Origin: Sphingomonas alpina
GTDB taxonomy: Bacteria; Pseudomonadota; Alphaproteobacteria; Sphingomonadales; Sphingomonadaceae
Assembly: GCF_014490665.1 (NCBI RefSeq)
Contig: NZ_CP061038.1
Span: 4,486,501-4,550,500 of the forward strand
Direction of reading: 5' to 3'
DNA length: 64,000 nt
Position numbers and translations under genes: made by a program. Position 1 is the stretch's first letter. Each line of letters begins with the position of its first letter. The notes beneath the pieces were generated by a model. That model made no database searches. It saw only the letters and a program-made list of their open reading frames with translations, and was not told the origin of the DNA. Below are positions 36,461-45,636 of this stretch, piece after piece.

Positions 36461-37374
36461 AGCGCACCCTCCGCTCGGCGCTGCTTTTCCAGCCAGCGCT
36501 CTTTGATGATTTCCGACGTATCCCGGCTGCCGTCGTGGCTCCATCCCGGGGGCATGACCATATAGCCCAGCTTGGCGCGCCAGCCCGGTGCCGCCCACAC
36601 GTCCCTGGCGATGCCGATCCATTCATGGAATGCGGCCCAGATCAGGTTGAAGCTGCCGAGATTGTGCACGATGCCATAGCGTGGCCGATCATCGTCGCGC
36701 TCCGGCTCGAACGTGCCGAACATCTTGTCCCAGATGATGAACACCCCGGCATAATTCTTGTCGAGATAGCGCGCATTGGTCGCATGATGGACGCGGTGGT
36801 GCGACGGCGTGTTCATCACTGCCTCGAACCAGCGCGGGCAGCGCCCGACCACTTCGGTGTGAATCCAGAACTGATAGATCAGGTTGATCGCCCCGACGAA
36901 CAGCAGCATCTCGGGCGGAAAGCCGATCAGGGCGAGCGGCAGGCGGAAGATGAAGCCGAGCGAGACGAAGCCGGTCCAGGTCTGCCGAAGTGCCGTCGAC
37001 AGATTATAATGCTGGCTCGAATGATGGATGACATGACTCGCCCAGAACCAGCGCACGCGATGCGCCGAGCGGTGAAAGGCATAATAGGCCAAATCGTCGA
37101 TCACGAAGGCGAGCAGGAACCAATACCAGGCATAGCCGATATCGAAGAGCCGGAACTGCCACACCCAGACCGCAATGGCATAGGCAATGCCGGCGGTGAG
37201 GACGCCGGCCACCGTGCTGCCCAATCCGAGCGCCAGCGAGGTCAGTGTATCGCGCGGCTCGTAACGCGTCCGGTCCCTGAATCGCGCCACGACCATCTCA
37301 AGCGCGACGAGCAGGACAAAGCCCGGCACGGCATATTTGACCGGGTCATAGGCGACGAGGAAATGCAGATCCAT
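36394..37374 (-). CDS. Sterol desaturase / fatty acid hydroxylase family protein
   Basis: This 326-residue integral membrane protein has about four helices and the conserved eight-histidine di-iron set: HRSAH (about 103-107), HHSSQH, and NTPSHHRVHHATN. The pattern H-x3-H, H-x2-HH, H-x2-HH places it in the fatty-acid hydroxylase superfamily. These enzymes hydroxylate or desaturate lipid chains or sterols. The substrate is unknown. Its last 67 bases also encode the N-terminus of the GMC oxidoreductase, so the pair is surely coexpressed and may oxidise the same lipid in two steps. Confidence 0.92.
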   Translation of the reverse strand: MDLHFLVAYDPVKYAVPGFVLLVALEMVVARFRDRTRYEPRDTLTSLALGLGSTVAGVLTAGIAYAIAVWVWQFRLFDIGYAWYWFLLAFVIDDLAYYAFHRSAHRVRWFWASHVIHHSSQHYNLSTALRQTWTGFVSLGFIFRLPLALIGFPPEMLLFVGAINLIYQFWIHTEVVGRCPRWFEAVMNTPSHHRVHHATNARYLDKNYAGVFIIWDKMFGTFEPERDDDRPRYGIVHNLGSFNLIWAAFHEWIGIARDVWAAPGWRAKLGYMVMPPGWSHDGSRDTSEIIKERWLEKQRRAEGALWKKPISSSSEEDRAGAPPRAA

Positions 37375-37383
37375 GGGGGCTGC

Positions 37384-37773
37384 TTACACTCTTGTCAGCG
37401 ACGCTTCCAGTCCGCGCACATCTTCATCGATCACGCCGAGCAAAACGACCCCGCCGAACAGCCGTTCGCCAGTGTCGATCTCGACTCCTTCGACCGCCGG
37501 GCGGATGCGCAGCGGTGCGAGCAGACGCCGCGCCGCAACCTTCGCGCCGTGGCGTTTCAGCACCGCAATCGCACCATTGCCCGCGACCAGCGCGGCATTG
37601 CCGTCCGTACTGACGATCGCGGCGCGAGCCTCGAAGCCGGCAAGCATGTCCTCGGCCATTTCGCGCGCCTTGGCGGCGTCGCCGATCCGGCTCTCGCCCA
37701 GCTTGAGCAGATGCGCGATCCCGGCGAGCCCGAGAATCGCGACCAGGCTGCCGCCAAGCTGGACCCAGTTCAT
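37384..37773 (-). CDS. Hypothetical membrane-anchored protein
   Basis: The gene encodes 129 residues beginning MNWVQLGGSLVAILGLAGIAHLL, with one N-terminal helix. A cytosolic region of mixed alpha/beta character (GESRIGDAAKAREMAEDMLAGFEARAAIVSTDGN) follows, where IVSTDGNAALV resembles a regulatory fold. I do not recognise the family. The ATG at 37773 overlaps the stop of the preceding DUF442 gene (ATGA), and the stop lies 10 bases from the sterol desaturase start, so it is in the middle of a minus-strand run. Confidence 0.75.
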   Translation of the reverse strand: MNWVQLGGSLVAILGLAGIAHLLKLGESRIGDAAKAREMAEDMLAGFEARAAIVSTDGNAALVAGNGAIAVLKRHGAKVAARRLLAPLRIRPAVEGVEIDTGERLFGGVVLLGVIDEDVRGLEASLTRV

Positions 37774-38204
37774 CTGCCCGAAGCTAACGCATCGAGCAGC
37801 GGGCGGATGCCGGTCAGGTCGTACCCGGTGGCCGCCGCCTTCGCCATCACCGTATCGGGATGGTCGCCCATCTTGACTCGCGCCAGCGCCCAGAGATTGC
37901 ACGACCGCGTGCCCGAACGGCAATAGGCGAGCACCGGTCCGCCGGCATCTTCGAGTGCCGCGACCATCGCATCGACCTGATTGCCCGAAAAGCCCGAATG
38001 GGTGACCGGAATCTCGGTATATTTCAGGTTCAGCGTGTCCGCGATCAGGCGCACTGCCGCGCCCTCGGGCTGGCCGGGCTCTTCATCGTCGGGGCGATTG
38101 TTGATGATCGCGGTAAAACCGGCGCGCGCGATCTCGGTCACGTCGGCGGGGGTGATCTGCGGGGCGACTGAAATCGAGTCGTCGATGGGGCGGATGCTGG
38201 TCAT
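37770..38204 (-). CDS. TIGR01244 family (DUF442, Blh-type) sulfur transferase/phosphatase
   Basis: This 144-residue protein starts MTSIRPIDDSISVAPQITPADV at 38204. FTAIINNRPDDEEPGQP and EIPVTHSGFS precede the CX5R active-site loop VLAYCRSGTRSCNLWAL, shared with dual-specificity phosphatases and the N-terminal domain of Blh/BigR-associated persulfide dioxygenases. It may act on persulfide or phosphorylated substrates. No rhodanese or ETHE1 dioxygenase is fused or adjacent. Its stop overlaps the next gene by four bases. Confidence 0.88.
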   Translation of the reverse strand: MTSIRPIDDSISVAPQITPADVTEIARAGFTAIINNRPDDEEPGQPEGAAVRLIADTLNLKYTEIPVTHSGFSGNQVDAMVAALEDAGGPVLAYCRSGTRSCNLWALARVKMGDHPDTVMAKAAATGYDLTGIRPLLDALASGR

Positions 38205-38269
38205 GGCGTGGACCTTGCCGTCCGCCGCGCGCAAAGTCGAGATGGCGGCGGGCAATGAAGTAACGGGAC

Positions 38270-38749
38270 TTACTGGTGGAGATCCTCATAACCGGTCAGC
38301 GCCGTGGTCACCGCTGTGTCGGCCGCATATTTCCTGCGCAGTCCCACCGCCTCGGCATCGATTCCCTTGCAAACTTCCGCCACCGCCTTTTCCAGTTCGG
38401 CGCGGCGTTCGGCATCATAATCGGGCTCGCCGATGAAATGCTCGCAATCCTCATAGCGCGCGACGAAGCGCTGCACGTCGCCGGGCAGGCCGCGCGCCTT
38501 GGGGTAAGTGGTCAATTGCTGCTCGTTGAACGCCGGAGCGTCCTCAGGGAAGGGTGATGCGGTTTCGACCGGCTGGGGCGAGGGCGCAGCGGAAGGAGAG
38601 GGTGCCGGAGAAGGTGTCGGGGACATCATCACCGCCTCATTCTCCACCATCGTCGAGACGCCGTTTTCGGCCGTGCCATTGCCGGACTGAGGCTCCGACG
38701 TGCAGCCGCACAGCGCCGCGCTCACGATCAATACCGCCAGGATTCTCAT
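38270..38749 (-). CDS. Putative lipoprotein with Pro/Ser-rich linker
   Basis: The gene encodes 159 residues. The signal peptide MRILAVLIVSAALCGC has a lipobox LCGC (Cys16). A low-complexity Ser/Pro/Ala linker (about 42-65) separates it from a C-terminal domain with YEDCEHFIGEPDYDAERRAELEKAVAEVCKG, two cysteines and charged helices. The domain resembles small periplasmic proteins of unknown role. It overlaps the recQ stop by four bases (38746-38749), suggesting expression with recQ. Confidence 0.75.
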   Translation of the reverse strand: MRILAVLIVSAALCGCTSEPQSGNGTAENGVSTMVENEAVMMSPTPSPAPSPSAAPSPQPVETASPFPEDAPAFNEQQLTTYPKARGLPGDVQRFVARYEDCEHFIGEPDYDAERRAELEKAVAEVCKGIDAEAVGLRRKYAADTAVTTALTGYEDLHQ

Positions 38750-40518
38750 GCCGCCTCCCGAATCACTTGCAGAAAGGCATCGCCATACGCCTCCAGCTTG
38801 CGTGCCCCCACACCGGAAATCCGTCCCAGCGCCGCGGCATTGGCGGGGCGCGTCGTCGCCATCTCGCGCAGCACCGAATCATGGAAGATGACATAGGGCG
38901 GCACGCTCGCTTCCGCCGCCAGCGCGCGGCGCTTGGCGCGCAGCGCTTCGAACAGCGGGTCGCCGGTTGGATTGGCCACCGCGCCGGCCCCGCCACGACG
39001 GCGGCGTTCGCGCTTTGGCTGGACGATCAGCGCCACTTCGGCCTCACCCTTCAGGATCGCCTTGGCTTCGGGCCCGAATTCCAGCCCGCCGAAATCATTG
39101 GCGCGCAGTGCATCGCGCAGCAGCAGCGCGCGCGCCACCGGCTTGATCAGCGCCGCTTCTTCGGATGAGGAAGCGATACCGAACACGCCAAGCGCTTCAT
39201 GCCCGTTCATCAGGCTGCGTTCGCTCGACTGGCCGGTCAGGATGCTCTCGATATAGCCGACGCCGAAGCTCTGCCCGGTGCGGAACACCGCGGAGAGGAA
39301 TTTGCGTGCTACCTCGGTGGCATCGACGGCGCTGGGCGGGCTCAGGCAATTATCGCAATTGCCGCAATTCTCCGGCGATTCGTCGCCGAAATGCTTGAGC
39401 AGGATACGCCGCCGGCACCCCGCCGTCTCGACCAGCGCACTCAGCGCGGTCAGCCGGGTGCGCTCGCCCGCCTGGCGATGCGGCTCGACTTCCGAAATGC
39501 GCAGCCGCGCCTTGGCGAAATCCTCCGCGCCCCAGAACAGATGCGCGATCGCCGGGTCGCCGTCGCGCCCGGCGCGGCCGGTTTCCTGGTAATAGGATTC
39601 GATCGATTTGGGCATGCCCGCATGTGCGACGAAGCGGACATCCGGCTTGTCGATGCCCATGCCGAACGCGACCGTGGCGACGATCACCATATCTTCGCTG
39701 GCGACGAAATCGGCCTGGTTGCGCGCGCGCACCTGCGGATCGAGCCCGGCATGATAGGCGCGCGTCGGCCGCCCGGTACGGCCCAGCGCCTCGGCCAGTT
39801 TCTCGGTCGCGGCACGCGTCTGGGCATAGACGATGCCCGGCCCCGGCTGCTCGGCGATCAGATCGGCGATCTGCCGCGTGGTATTGTCCTTGGGGCTGAT
39901 CATGTAGCGGATATTGGGCCGGTCGAAGCCAGCGACGATCATCCCCTCGCGCGGAATACCGAGCTGATCGAGAATGTCTGCGCGCGTGACGGCATCGGCG
40001 GTCGCGGTCAGCGCGAGGCGGGGGACATGGGGGAAATGGTCGAGCAGCGGGCGCAGCAAACGGTAATCGGGACGGAAATCATGCCCCCATTCCGACACGC
40101 AATGCGCTTCGTCGATCGCGAACAGCGCAAGCGGTGCCTGGCCCAGCAGATTGCGGAAGCTTTCGCCCGATGCACGCTCCGGCGCGACATAGAGCAGGTC
40201 GAGCTCGCCGCGCCGGAATCGCGCGATCGTCTCCATCTGGTCGGTATCGACTGAGGTCAGTGTCGCCGCGCGAATGCCAATCGCGGACGCCGCGCGCAGC
40301 TGATCGTGCATCAGCGCGATCAGCGGCGAGACGACCACGCAGGTGCCGTCCAGCGCCACCGCGGGCAGCTGATAGCAGAGCGACTTGCCTGCCCCGGTCG
40401 GCATCACCGCAAGCGTATTCTCGGCTGCGAGCACGCGGTCGACCACTTGCCGCTGCACCCCGCGAAACTCGGGAAAGCCGAAAGTGGATTGCAGGATGGG
40501 CAGGGGATCGGTCGACAT
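38746..40518 (-). CDS. recQ: ATP-dependent DNA helicase RecQ
   Basis: The 590-residue protein is a 3'-5' DNA helicase that acts in RecF-pathway repair and replication restart. Motif I MPTGAGKSLCYQLPA, motif II IDEAHCVSEWGHDFRPDY (DEAH), and motif VI QETGRAGRDG are intact. The zinc-binding RQC domain has GCRRRILLKHFGD and CGNCDNC, and a C-terminal HRDC domain (LFEALRAKRRALA to GARKLEAYGDAFLQVI) completes the bacterial architecture. The 255-base upstream region carries an unusually A+T-rich patch at 40610-40680 with two inverted repeats. Confidence 0.97.
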   Translation of the reverse strand: MSTDPLPILQSTFGFPEFRGVQRQVVDRVLAAENTLAVMPTGAGKSLCYQLPAVALDGTCVVVSPLIALMHDQLRAASAIGIRAATLTSVDTDQMETIARFRRGELDLLYVAPERASGESFRNLLGQAPLALFAIDEAHCVSEWGHDFRPDYRLLRPLLDHFPHVPRLALTATADAVTRADILDQLGIPREGMIVAGFDRPNIRYMISPKDNTTRQIADLIAEQPGPGIVYAQTRAATEKLAEALGRTGRPTRAYHAGLDPQVRARNQADFVASEDMVIVATVAFGMGIDKPDVRFVAHAGMPKSIESYYQETGRAGRDGDPAIAHLFWGAEDFAKARLRISEVEPHRQAGERTRLTALSALVETAGCRRRILLKHFGDESPENCGNCDNCLSPPSAVDATEVARKFLSAVFRTGQSFGVGYIESILTGQSSERSLMNGHEALGVFGIASSSEEAALIKPVARALLLRDALRANDFGGLEFGPEAKAILKGEAEVALIVQPKRERRRRGGAGAVANPTGDPLFEALRAKRRALAAEASVPPYVIFHDSVLREMATTRPANAAALGRISGVGARKLEAYGDAFLQVIREAA

Positions 40519-40773
40519 TGCGACCGGCCTAGGGTCCGGGCCGGATTACCGCAATGGTCGAGATCGCCTGAGGCTCCGGGATCTCCGCGAGATTCCTGCC
40601 CGGCAGCGCTCAAGATTACCTATCTTGATATAAGTATCTGATACACAATACTTTTATTTAGGGCGATTTGAAAAAGATACGACACAACCGGTGTCCCATA
40701 TCTCCCGTCGCTCCTCGTGCGTCCGGCAGGTGCTTGATCCCCAAGCACCTGCCGTCAATCGCAACGGCGACGC
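40519..40773. other. Intergenic region upstream of recQ with A+T-rich patch
   Basis: It holds the recQ promoter on one side and the end of the M3 peptidase transcript on the other. caagat-tacct-atcttg (40611-40627) and aagtat-N10-atactt (40632-40653) are adjacent inverted repeats in a ~70-base A+T-rich patch about 100 bases before the recQ start. A separate strong hairpin at 40725-40753 is listed separately. No further gene is visible. Confidence 0.5.
40725..40753 (-). terminator. Strong hairpin 3' to the M3 peptidase gene
   Basis: An 11-bp perfect stem (ggcaggtgctt / aagcacctgcc) with a 7-base loop lies 21 bases beyond the M3 peptidase stop. There is no T-run on either strand, so it may be a stabilising or Rho-assisted 3' hairpin rather than a simple intrinsic terminator. 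Confidence 0.5.
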
Positions 40774-42897
40774 CTATTTCGCGTTCAGCCCGAGATAGTC
40801 GAGCATCGGACCGACATCGGGATCCTTGCCATAGAAGGTCTTGAACATCGGCCCATAATCCTGGGTATGGCCGCGCGACAGGATCAGGTCGCGGAAGCGC
40901 TGGCCATTGGCGCGGGTCAGGCCGCCATTGGCGACGAACCAGGCATAGGCGTCATGGTCGAGCATCTGGGTCCAGGCATAGGCATAATAGCCCGCGGCAT
41001 AGCCACCGCCCCAGATGTGCGAGAAATAGCTGCTGCGATAGCGCGGCGGGACCTTGTCGGTCTCCAGCCCCATCGCCGCCAGCGCTTTCGCCTCGAACGC
41101 ATCGACATCCTGCTTCGGCGCGTCGGCGGGCAGCGAATGCCACGCCATGTCGAGCTGCGCCGCTTCCAGCGCCTCACCGGTGGTATAGCCCTGGTTGAAT
41201 GTCTCGGCGGCACGGATCTTGTCGACCAGCGCCTGAGGCATCGGCGCGCCGGTCTGATAATTCACCGCATAGTGCGCCAGCACCTTGGGATCGAGCGCCC
41301 AATGCTCGTTGAACTGCGACGGGAATTCGACGAAATCGCGCGCCGTGTTGGTGCCAGACAGGCTCGGATAGACCTGGTCCGCGAACAGGCCGTGCAGCGC
41401 ATGGCCGAATTCATGGAACATGGTGGTCACATCGTCGAAGCTGATCAGTGCCGGCTTGCCCGCCGCCGGCTTGGTGAAATTGGCGACATTATAGATCACC
41501 GGCTTGGTGCCGAGCAGCTTGGACTGGCCGACAAAGTTCGACATCCATGCACCGCCCGACTTGTTGTCGCGCTTCCAATAATCGAAATACATCAGGCCGA
41601 TCGTCGTGCCGTTCGCCTCGGACACCTCGAACACGCGGACATCGGGATTATAGACCGGGATGTCCTTGCGCTCCTTGAAGCTGATTCCGTAAAGCTGGTT
41701 TGCGGCATAGAAAACGCCGTCTTTCAGCACTTTGTCGATCTCGAAATAGGGCTTCAGCTGCTCGCCATCCAGGTCGTACTTCGCTTTGCGCACTTGCTCG
41801 GAATAGAAATCCCAGTCCCATGGCTTCAGCTCGAAATCGCCGCCAGTCGCCTTGATCTGCGCCTGGATCGCGGCCGCTTCGCTGCGCTGCTTCGCCGACA
41901 AGGCCGGGCCGAACTGCTTGAGGAAGTTGCTTGCCGCACCGGGCGTCTTGGCCATCTGGTCGACCAGGACATAATCGGCAAAGGTCGGGAAACCGAGCAA
42001 TTTGGCTTTTTGCGCACGCAGCACCGCCAGTTCGGCGACGGTTGCGCGTGTATCGTTGGCGTCGCCCTGTTCGGTTCGCGTCCAGCTCTTCTCGAATAGC
42101 GCCTGGCGCGTCGTACGATCGGTCAGCGAGGCGAGCGCCGGCTGCTGCGTCGTGTTCTGCAGCGGCAGCACCCATTTGCCCTTCAGCCCGCGATCGCTCG
42201 CGGCTTTCGCCGCAGCGGCGATGCCGTCGGCGCCAAGCCCGTCGAGCTTCTTCACATCGTCGACCACCAGCCCGCCGGCCTTGGTCGCGGCGAGCAATTT
42301 CTGCTGGAATGCGGTCTGCAGCGACGAAATCTGCGTGTTGAGCGCGCGCAGGCTGGTCTGGTCGGCCGCCGACAGCTGCGCGCCGGCGCGCACGAACTGC
42401 TGGTAATCGACCTCGAGCAACTGTGCCTGCTCTTGCGTCAGCGTGAGCGTCGCCTTCTGGTCATACAGCGCCTTGACCCGCGCGAAGAGCCTAGCGTTGA
42501 GATAGATCGCGTCGGAATGCGCGGTCAGCTTGGGCGAGATCTCGGTATCGATCGCCTGCAGCGCGTCATTGGTGTCGGCCGAACTGAGCGCGGAGAAGAC
42601 CTGGCTGACCCGGCCGAGCATCTGACCCGAGCGTTCCAGCGCGGCGATGGTGTTGTCGAAGGTCGGCGCGGCTGGATTATTGGCGATGATCGCGATCTCG
42701 ACCAGCTGCTGCTTCATGCCCTGTGCGAACGCCGGCAGGTAGTCGCTGGTCTTGATCTTGCGGAAATCCGGCGCCTGGTACGGCAAGGTACTGGCCGTGG
42801 CGAAGGGATTGGTACGTGCCGGCGTGGCGCTGCCGGCTGGAGCGCTCCACAGCGTGGCGACAAGGGCGGTGGTGGTAAGCAGACGTGCGACGATCAT
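40774..42897 (-). CDS. dcp: M3 family peptidyl-dipeptidase (Dcp-like), exported
   Basis: This is a 707-residue zinc peptidase. The signal peptide MIVARLLTTTALVATLWSAPAG ends near residue 22. The HEFGHALHGLFA zinc motif (HExxH) and the downstream Glu-bearing FVEFPSQFNEHW are intact, followed by the conserved YRSSYFSHIWGGGYAAGYYAYAWTQM. It removes dipeptides from the C-terminus of peptides in the periplasm. The ATG at 42897 is preferred over 42903 because AAGGA lies six bases before it and would abut the other ATG. The Dcp rather than OpdA name is by length and signal peptide. Confidence 0.93.
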   Translation of the reverse strand: MIVARLLTTTALVATLWSAPAGSATPARTNPFATASTLPYQAPDFRKIKTSDYLPAFAQGMKQQLVEIAIIANNPAAPTFDNTIAALERSGQMLGRVSQVFSALSSADTNDALQAIDTEISPKLTAHSDAIYLNARLFARVKALYDQKATLTLTQEQAQLLEVDYQQFVRAGAQLSAADQTSLRALNTQISSLQTAFQQKLLAATKAGGLVVDDVKKLDGLGADGIAAAAKAASDRGLKGKWVLPLQNTTQQPALASLTDRTTRQALFEKSWTRTEQGDANDTRATVAELAVLRAQKAKLLGFPTFADYVLVDQMAKTPGAASNFLKQFGPALSAKQRSEAAAIQAQIKATGGDFELKPWDWDFYSEQVRKAKYDLDGEQLKPYFEIDKVLKDGVFYAANQLYGISFKERKDIPVYNPDVRVFEVSEANGTTIGLMYFDYWKRDNKSGGAWMSNFVGQSKLLGTKPVIYNVANFTKPAAGKPALISFDDVTTMFHEFGHALHGLFADQVYPSLSGTNTARDFVEFPSQFNEHWALDPKVLAHYAVNYQTGAPMPQALVDKIRAAETFNQGYTTGEALEAAQLDMAWHSLPADAPKQDVDAFEAKALAAMGLETDKVPPRYRSSYFSHIWGGGYAAGYYAYAWTQMLDHDAYAWFVANGGLTRANGQRFRDLILSRGHTQDYGPMFKTFYGKDPDVGPMLDYLGLNAK

Positions 42898-42968
42898 GGC
42901 CATTCCTTGGGGAGTTCAGGCGGGCCTTGTTGGTCGCGTGGCGGCGAACAGCAAGTGAAATCGCACCG

Positions 42969-44795
42969 TCATTCCGCCGCCATCACGCCATCTTCATCGG
43001 CCCGCTCCTGCGCCTGGCGGTTCCACATTTCGGCGTAGAGCCCGCCCTTGCGCAGCAGCTTGGCGTGATTGCCGCGTTCGACCACCTGGCCGGCTTCGAG
43101 CACGACGATCTCGTCGGCATTGACCACGGTCGACAAGCGGTGGGCGATGACGATCGTCGTGCGCCGTGCGGAGATTGCCTCCAGCGTGTCCTGGATCTCG
43201 CCTTCAGTGCGGCTGTCGAGTGCGCTGGTTGCTTCATCGAGAATCAGGATCGGCGGATTCTTGAGCAAGGTGCGGGCAATCGCCACGCGTTGCTTTTCGC
43301 CCCCTGACAATTTCAGCCCGCGTTCGCCCACGCGCGTTTGATATCCCTCGCTCTGGCTCTCGATGAACCCGGCGATCGCCGCGCCGCGCGCCGCCGTCTC
43401 GATCTGCTGCTGGTCTGCACCTTCACGGCCATAGGCGATATTGTAGCCGATCGTGTCGTTGAACAGCACCGTATCCTGCGGCACGATGCCGATCGCGGCG
43501 CGCAGGCTCGCCTGGGTGACCTGCGCGATGTCCTGGTCGTCGATCGTGATGCGGCCGCCGGTCAGGTCGTAGAAACGGTACATCAGCCGCGCGAGCGTCG
43601 ACTTGCCCGCGCCCGAAGGCCCGACCACTGCCAGCGTATGTCCAGCCGGGATATTGAGATCGATGCCCTTCAGGATCTCTCGCCCGCCATGCTCTGGGTC
43701 GTCATAGCCGAAGCGCACATCTTCGAACCGGATATGGCCCCTGTCGACAACCAAAGCCGTCGCGCCGGGCGCATCGACCACTTCTGACGGGGTATCGATA
43801 AGGTCGAACATCGATCCCATGTCGATCACGCCCTGGCGGATCGTGCGATAGACCATGCCGAGCAGGTCGAGCGGGCGGAACAGCTGGGCGAGCAGAGTCG
43901 ATACGAGCACGACGTTACCGGCAGTGAAACGGCCGCTGCTCCAGCCCCACACGATCAGCGCCATGCCGAACGCCATCATCACATTGGTGATCAGCGCCTG
44001 ACCGATATTGAGCCAGGCGAGCGAATTCTCGCTGCGCACCGCTGCGCTGGCATAGGCGCCCATCGCCGCATCATAGCGTTTCGCCTCGCGCTCCTCGGCG
44101 CCGAAATATTTCACCGTCTCGAAATTGAGCAATGAATCGACCGCATGGCTGACCGCGCCGGTATCGAGGTCGTTCATCTGCGTGCGCAAGGCCGCGCGCC
44201 AGTCGGTCACCGCGCGGGTGAAGGCGATATAGGCGATCACCATGATCAGCGTGGCGGTGACCAGCCAGCCACCGAATTTTGTCCAGAAGATGCCGACCAC
44301 CATGGCCAGCTCAAGCACGGTCGGCGCGATGTTGAAGAGCAGGAAATAGAGCATCGTATCGATGCTCTTGGTGCCGCGCTCGACCACCTTGGTGACTGCG
44401 CCGGTGCGCCGTTCGAGATGGAAGCGCAGCGATAGCTGATGAAGATGGCGGAACACCGTCGCGGCAAGCCGCCGGGTCGCATCCTGCCCGACGCGTTCGA
44501 ACACCGTGTTGCGCAGATTGTCGAACAGCACCGACCCGAAACGCGCAGCGGCATAGCCGATCACCAGGGCGAGAATCAGCGTCGTCGCGCTGCGATCGCC
44601 TTTGGCCATACCATCGACCGCGCCCTGCAGCGCGAAGGGTGCGCCATAGACCTGCACCACCTTCGACACGACGACCAGCAACATCGCCAGCACGATGCGC
44701 AAGCGCAGCGCCGGTGCATCGGCGGGCCAGAGATAGGGGAGGAACCGCCTGAGCGTCGGCAGGAGCGGACGCTCTCGGGAAGTTGGTTCGGTCAT
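42969..44795 (-). CDS. Atm1/HMT1-type ABC exporter (ABCB7-like), half transporter
   Basis: A 608-residue fused membrane and ATPase protein. It has six helices (about 30-300), then Walker A GPSGAGKST, signature LSGGEKQRVAIAR, Walker B ILILDEATSALD and switch His in VIAHRLSTV. RTGAVTKVVERGTKSIDTMLYF and ALFEKS-type segments match the Atm1 group. Studied sphingomonad homologues (NaAtm1) export glutathione conjugates and metal-glutathione complexes. The start MTEPTSRERP at 44795 is preferred to the ATG at 44804, which follows too closely. It functions as a homodimer. Confidence 0.93.
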   Translation of the reverse strand: MTEPTSRERPLLPTLRRFLPYLWPADAPALRLRIVLAMLLVVVSKVVQVYGAPFALQGAVDGMAKGDRSATTLILALVIGYAAARFGSVLFDNLRNTVFERVGQDATRRLAATVFRHLHQLSLRFHLERRTGAVTKVVERGTKSIDTMLYFLLFNIAPTVLELAMVVGIFWTKFGGWLVTATLIMVIAYIAFTRAVTDWRAALRTQMNDLDTGAVSHAVDSLLNFETVKYFGAEEREAKRYDAAMGAYASAAVRSENSLAWLNIGQALITNVMMAFGMALIVWGWSSGRFTAGNVVLVSTLLAQLFRPLDLLGMVYRTIRQGVIDMGSMFDLIDTPSEVVDAPGATALVVDRGHIRFEDVRFGYDDPEHGGREILKGIDLNIPAGHTLAVVGPSGAGKSTLARLMYRFYDLTGGRITIDDQDIAQVTQASLRAAIGIVPQDTVLFNDTIGYNIAYGREGADQQQIETAARGAAIAGFIESQSEGYQTRVGERGLKLSGGEKQRVAIARTLLKNPPILILDEATSALDSRTEGEIQDTLEAISARRTTIVIAHRLSTVVNADEIVVLEAGQVVERGNHAKLLRKGGLYAEMWNRQAQERADEDGVMAAE

Positions 44796-44921
44796 GGGTG
44801 GCATAAGGACGGTATGTAGGTCACCCGCAGCGTCGGTGAAAGGTCAATCCCCCGGACAATCCTTTCATGGAACCAGAGTGTCGGTTCGTCGATTTATGCC
44901 GATGATACGGGAGACGACGAC

Positions 44922-45152
44922 ATGGAACCTCTGTTCTACGTCATGGCGATCATGGGATGTTCGGACGGCAGCGCGAATTGTGCCGAAGCGCGGGTCGAAT
45001 CCGCTCGCTACGCAACGATCCAGCAATGCCAGGCGGCAATGCCCGCAGCACTCACCCGCAACAGCGATATCGACTATCCGGTGGTCAGCGCCGCATGCCG
45101 CGCGAACGGCGAACGCATGGTGCAGCTGAAACAGGATCGCCGCGCGAGTTGA
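44922..45152 (+). CDS. Small conserved hypothetical protein
   Basis: Seventy-six residues from the ATG at 44922: MEPLFYVMAIMGCSDGSANCAEARVESARY, with a ribosome site GGGAG about 8 bases upstream. The cysteines (C13, C20, C37, C60) and the QCQAAMPAAL motif resemble small periplasmic or secreted proteins of sphingomonads, but no signal peptide cleavage site is clear. Function unknown. Divergent from the Atm1 gene; a terminator follows. Confidence 0.65.
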   Translation: MEPLFYVMAIMGCSDGSANCAEARVESARYATIQQCQAAMPAALTRNSDIDYPVVSAACRANGERMVQLKQDRRAS

Positions 45153-45189
45153 ACCCGATTGGCCGATTCCCGGCAAACTGATAGATCTA

Positions 45190-45218
45190 CCCCCATCGGC
45201 TGAGCGGTGGGGGTTTTT
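45190..45218 (+). terminator. Rho-independent terminator after the 44922 gene
   Basis: The stem is cccccatcg (45190-45198) against cggtggggg (45205-45213), one G-T wobble, with a six-base loop, followed by five T residues (45214-45218). The T-run ends two bases before the ATG of the next gene. Confidence 0.88.
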
Positions 45219-45219
45219 G

Positions 45220-45636
45220 ATGGGCAAGCGGATCCTGAGCGTCGTCCTCGGCGCGGTCGCCGCGGTGGTGATCGTCGCGCTGACCGAATTGCTCGCCGGG
45301 ACGCTTTATCCGCTGGGCGGGGAGCTCGACAGCGCCGACGCCGAAACCACCGCCGCGATCATGGCCGGCATGCCGCTCCCGGCGAAGCTGCTCGTGGTGC
45401 TGGCCTGGTTTCTCGGCGCGCTTGGCGGCGCGTGGCTGGCACTGAGAATTTCCGACTGGCGCTGGGCAGGCTGGATCGTCGCGGTGCTGGTCGTCGCCGG
45501 CGGCATCTCCGCCATCGTCATGCTGCCCCATCCGCTGTGGATGCAGGTCTGCGCGGTTGTCGTGCCGCTGCTCGGCGGCCGCATCGCGGCGCGGATTCAC
45601 CGCAAACCCTATCCCGGGGAACCGCTACTCGGCTGA
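45220..45636 (+). CDS. Hypothetical four-helix membrane protein
   Basis: This 138-residue protein starts MGKRILSVVLGAVAAVVIVALTELLAGTLYP. It has four hydrophobic segments (about 7-26, 55-75, 80-100, 104-120) and no recognised catalytic motif. The TTG three bases upstream is not chosen. Its 3' end overlaps the converging small gene by 12 bases. Function unknown. Confidence 0.75.
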   Translation: MGKRILSVVLGAVAAVVIVALTELLAGTLYPLGGELDSADAETTAAIMAGMPLPAKLLVVLAWFLGALGGAWLALRISDWRWAGWIVAVLVVAGGISAIVMLPHPLWMQVCAVVVPLLGGRIAARIHRKPYPGEPLLG

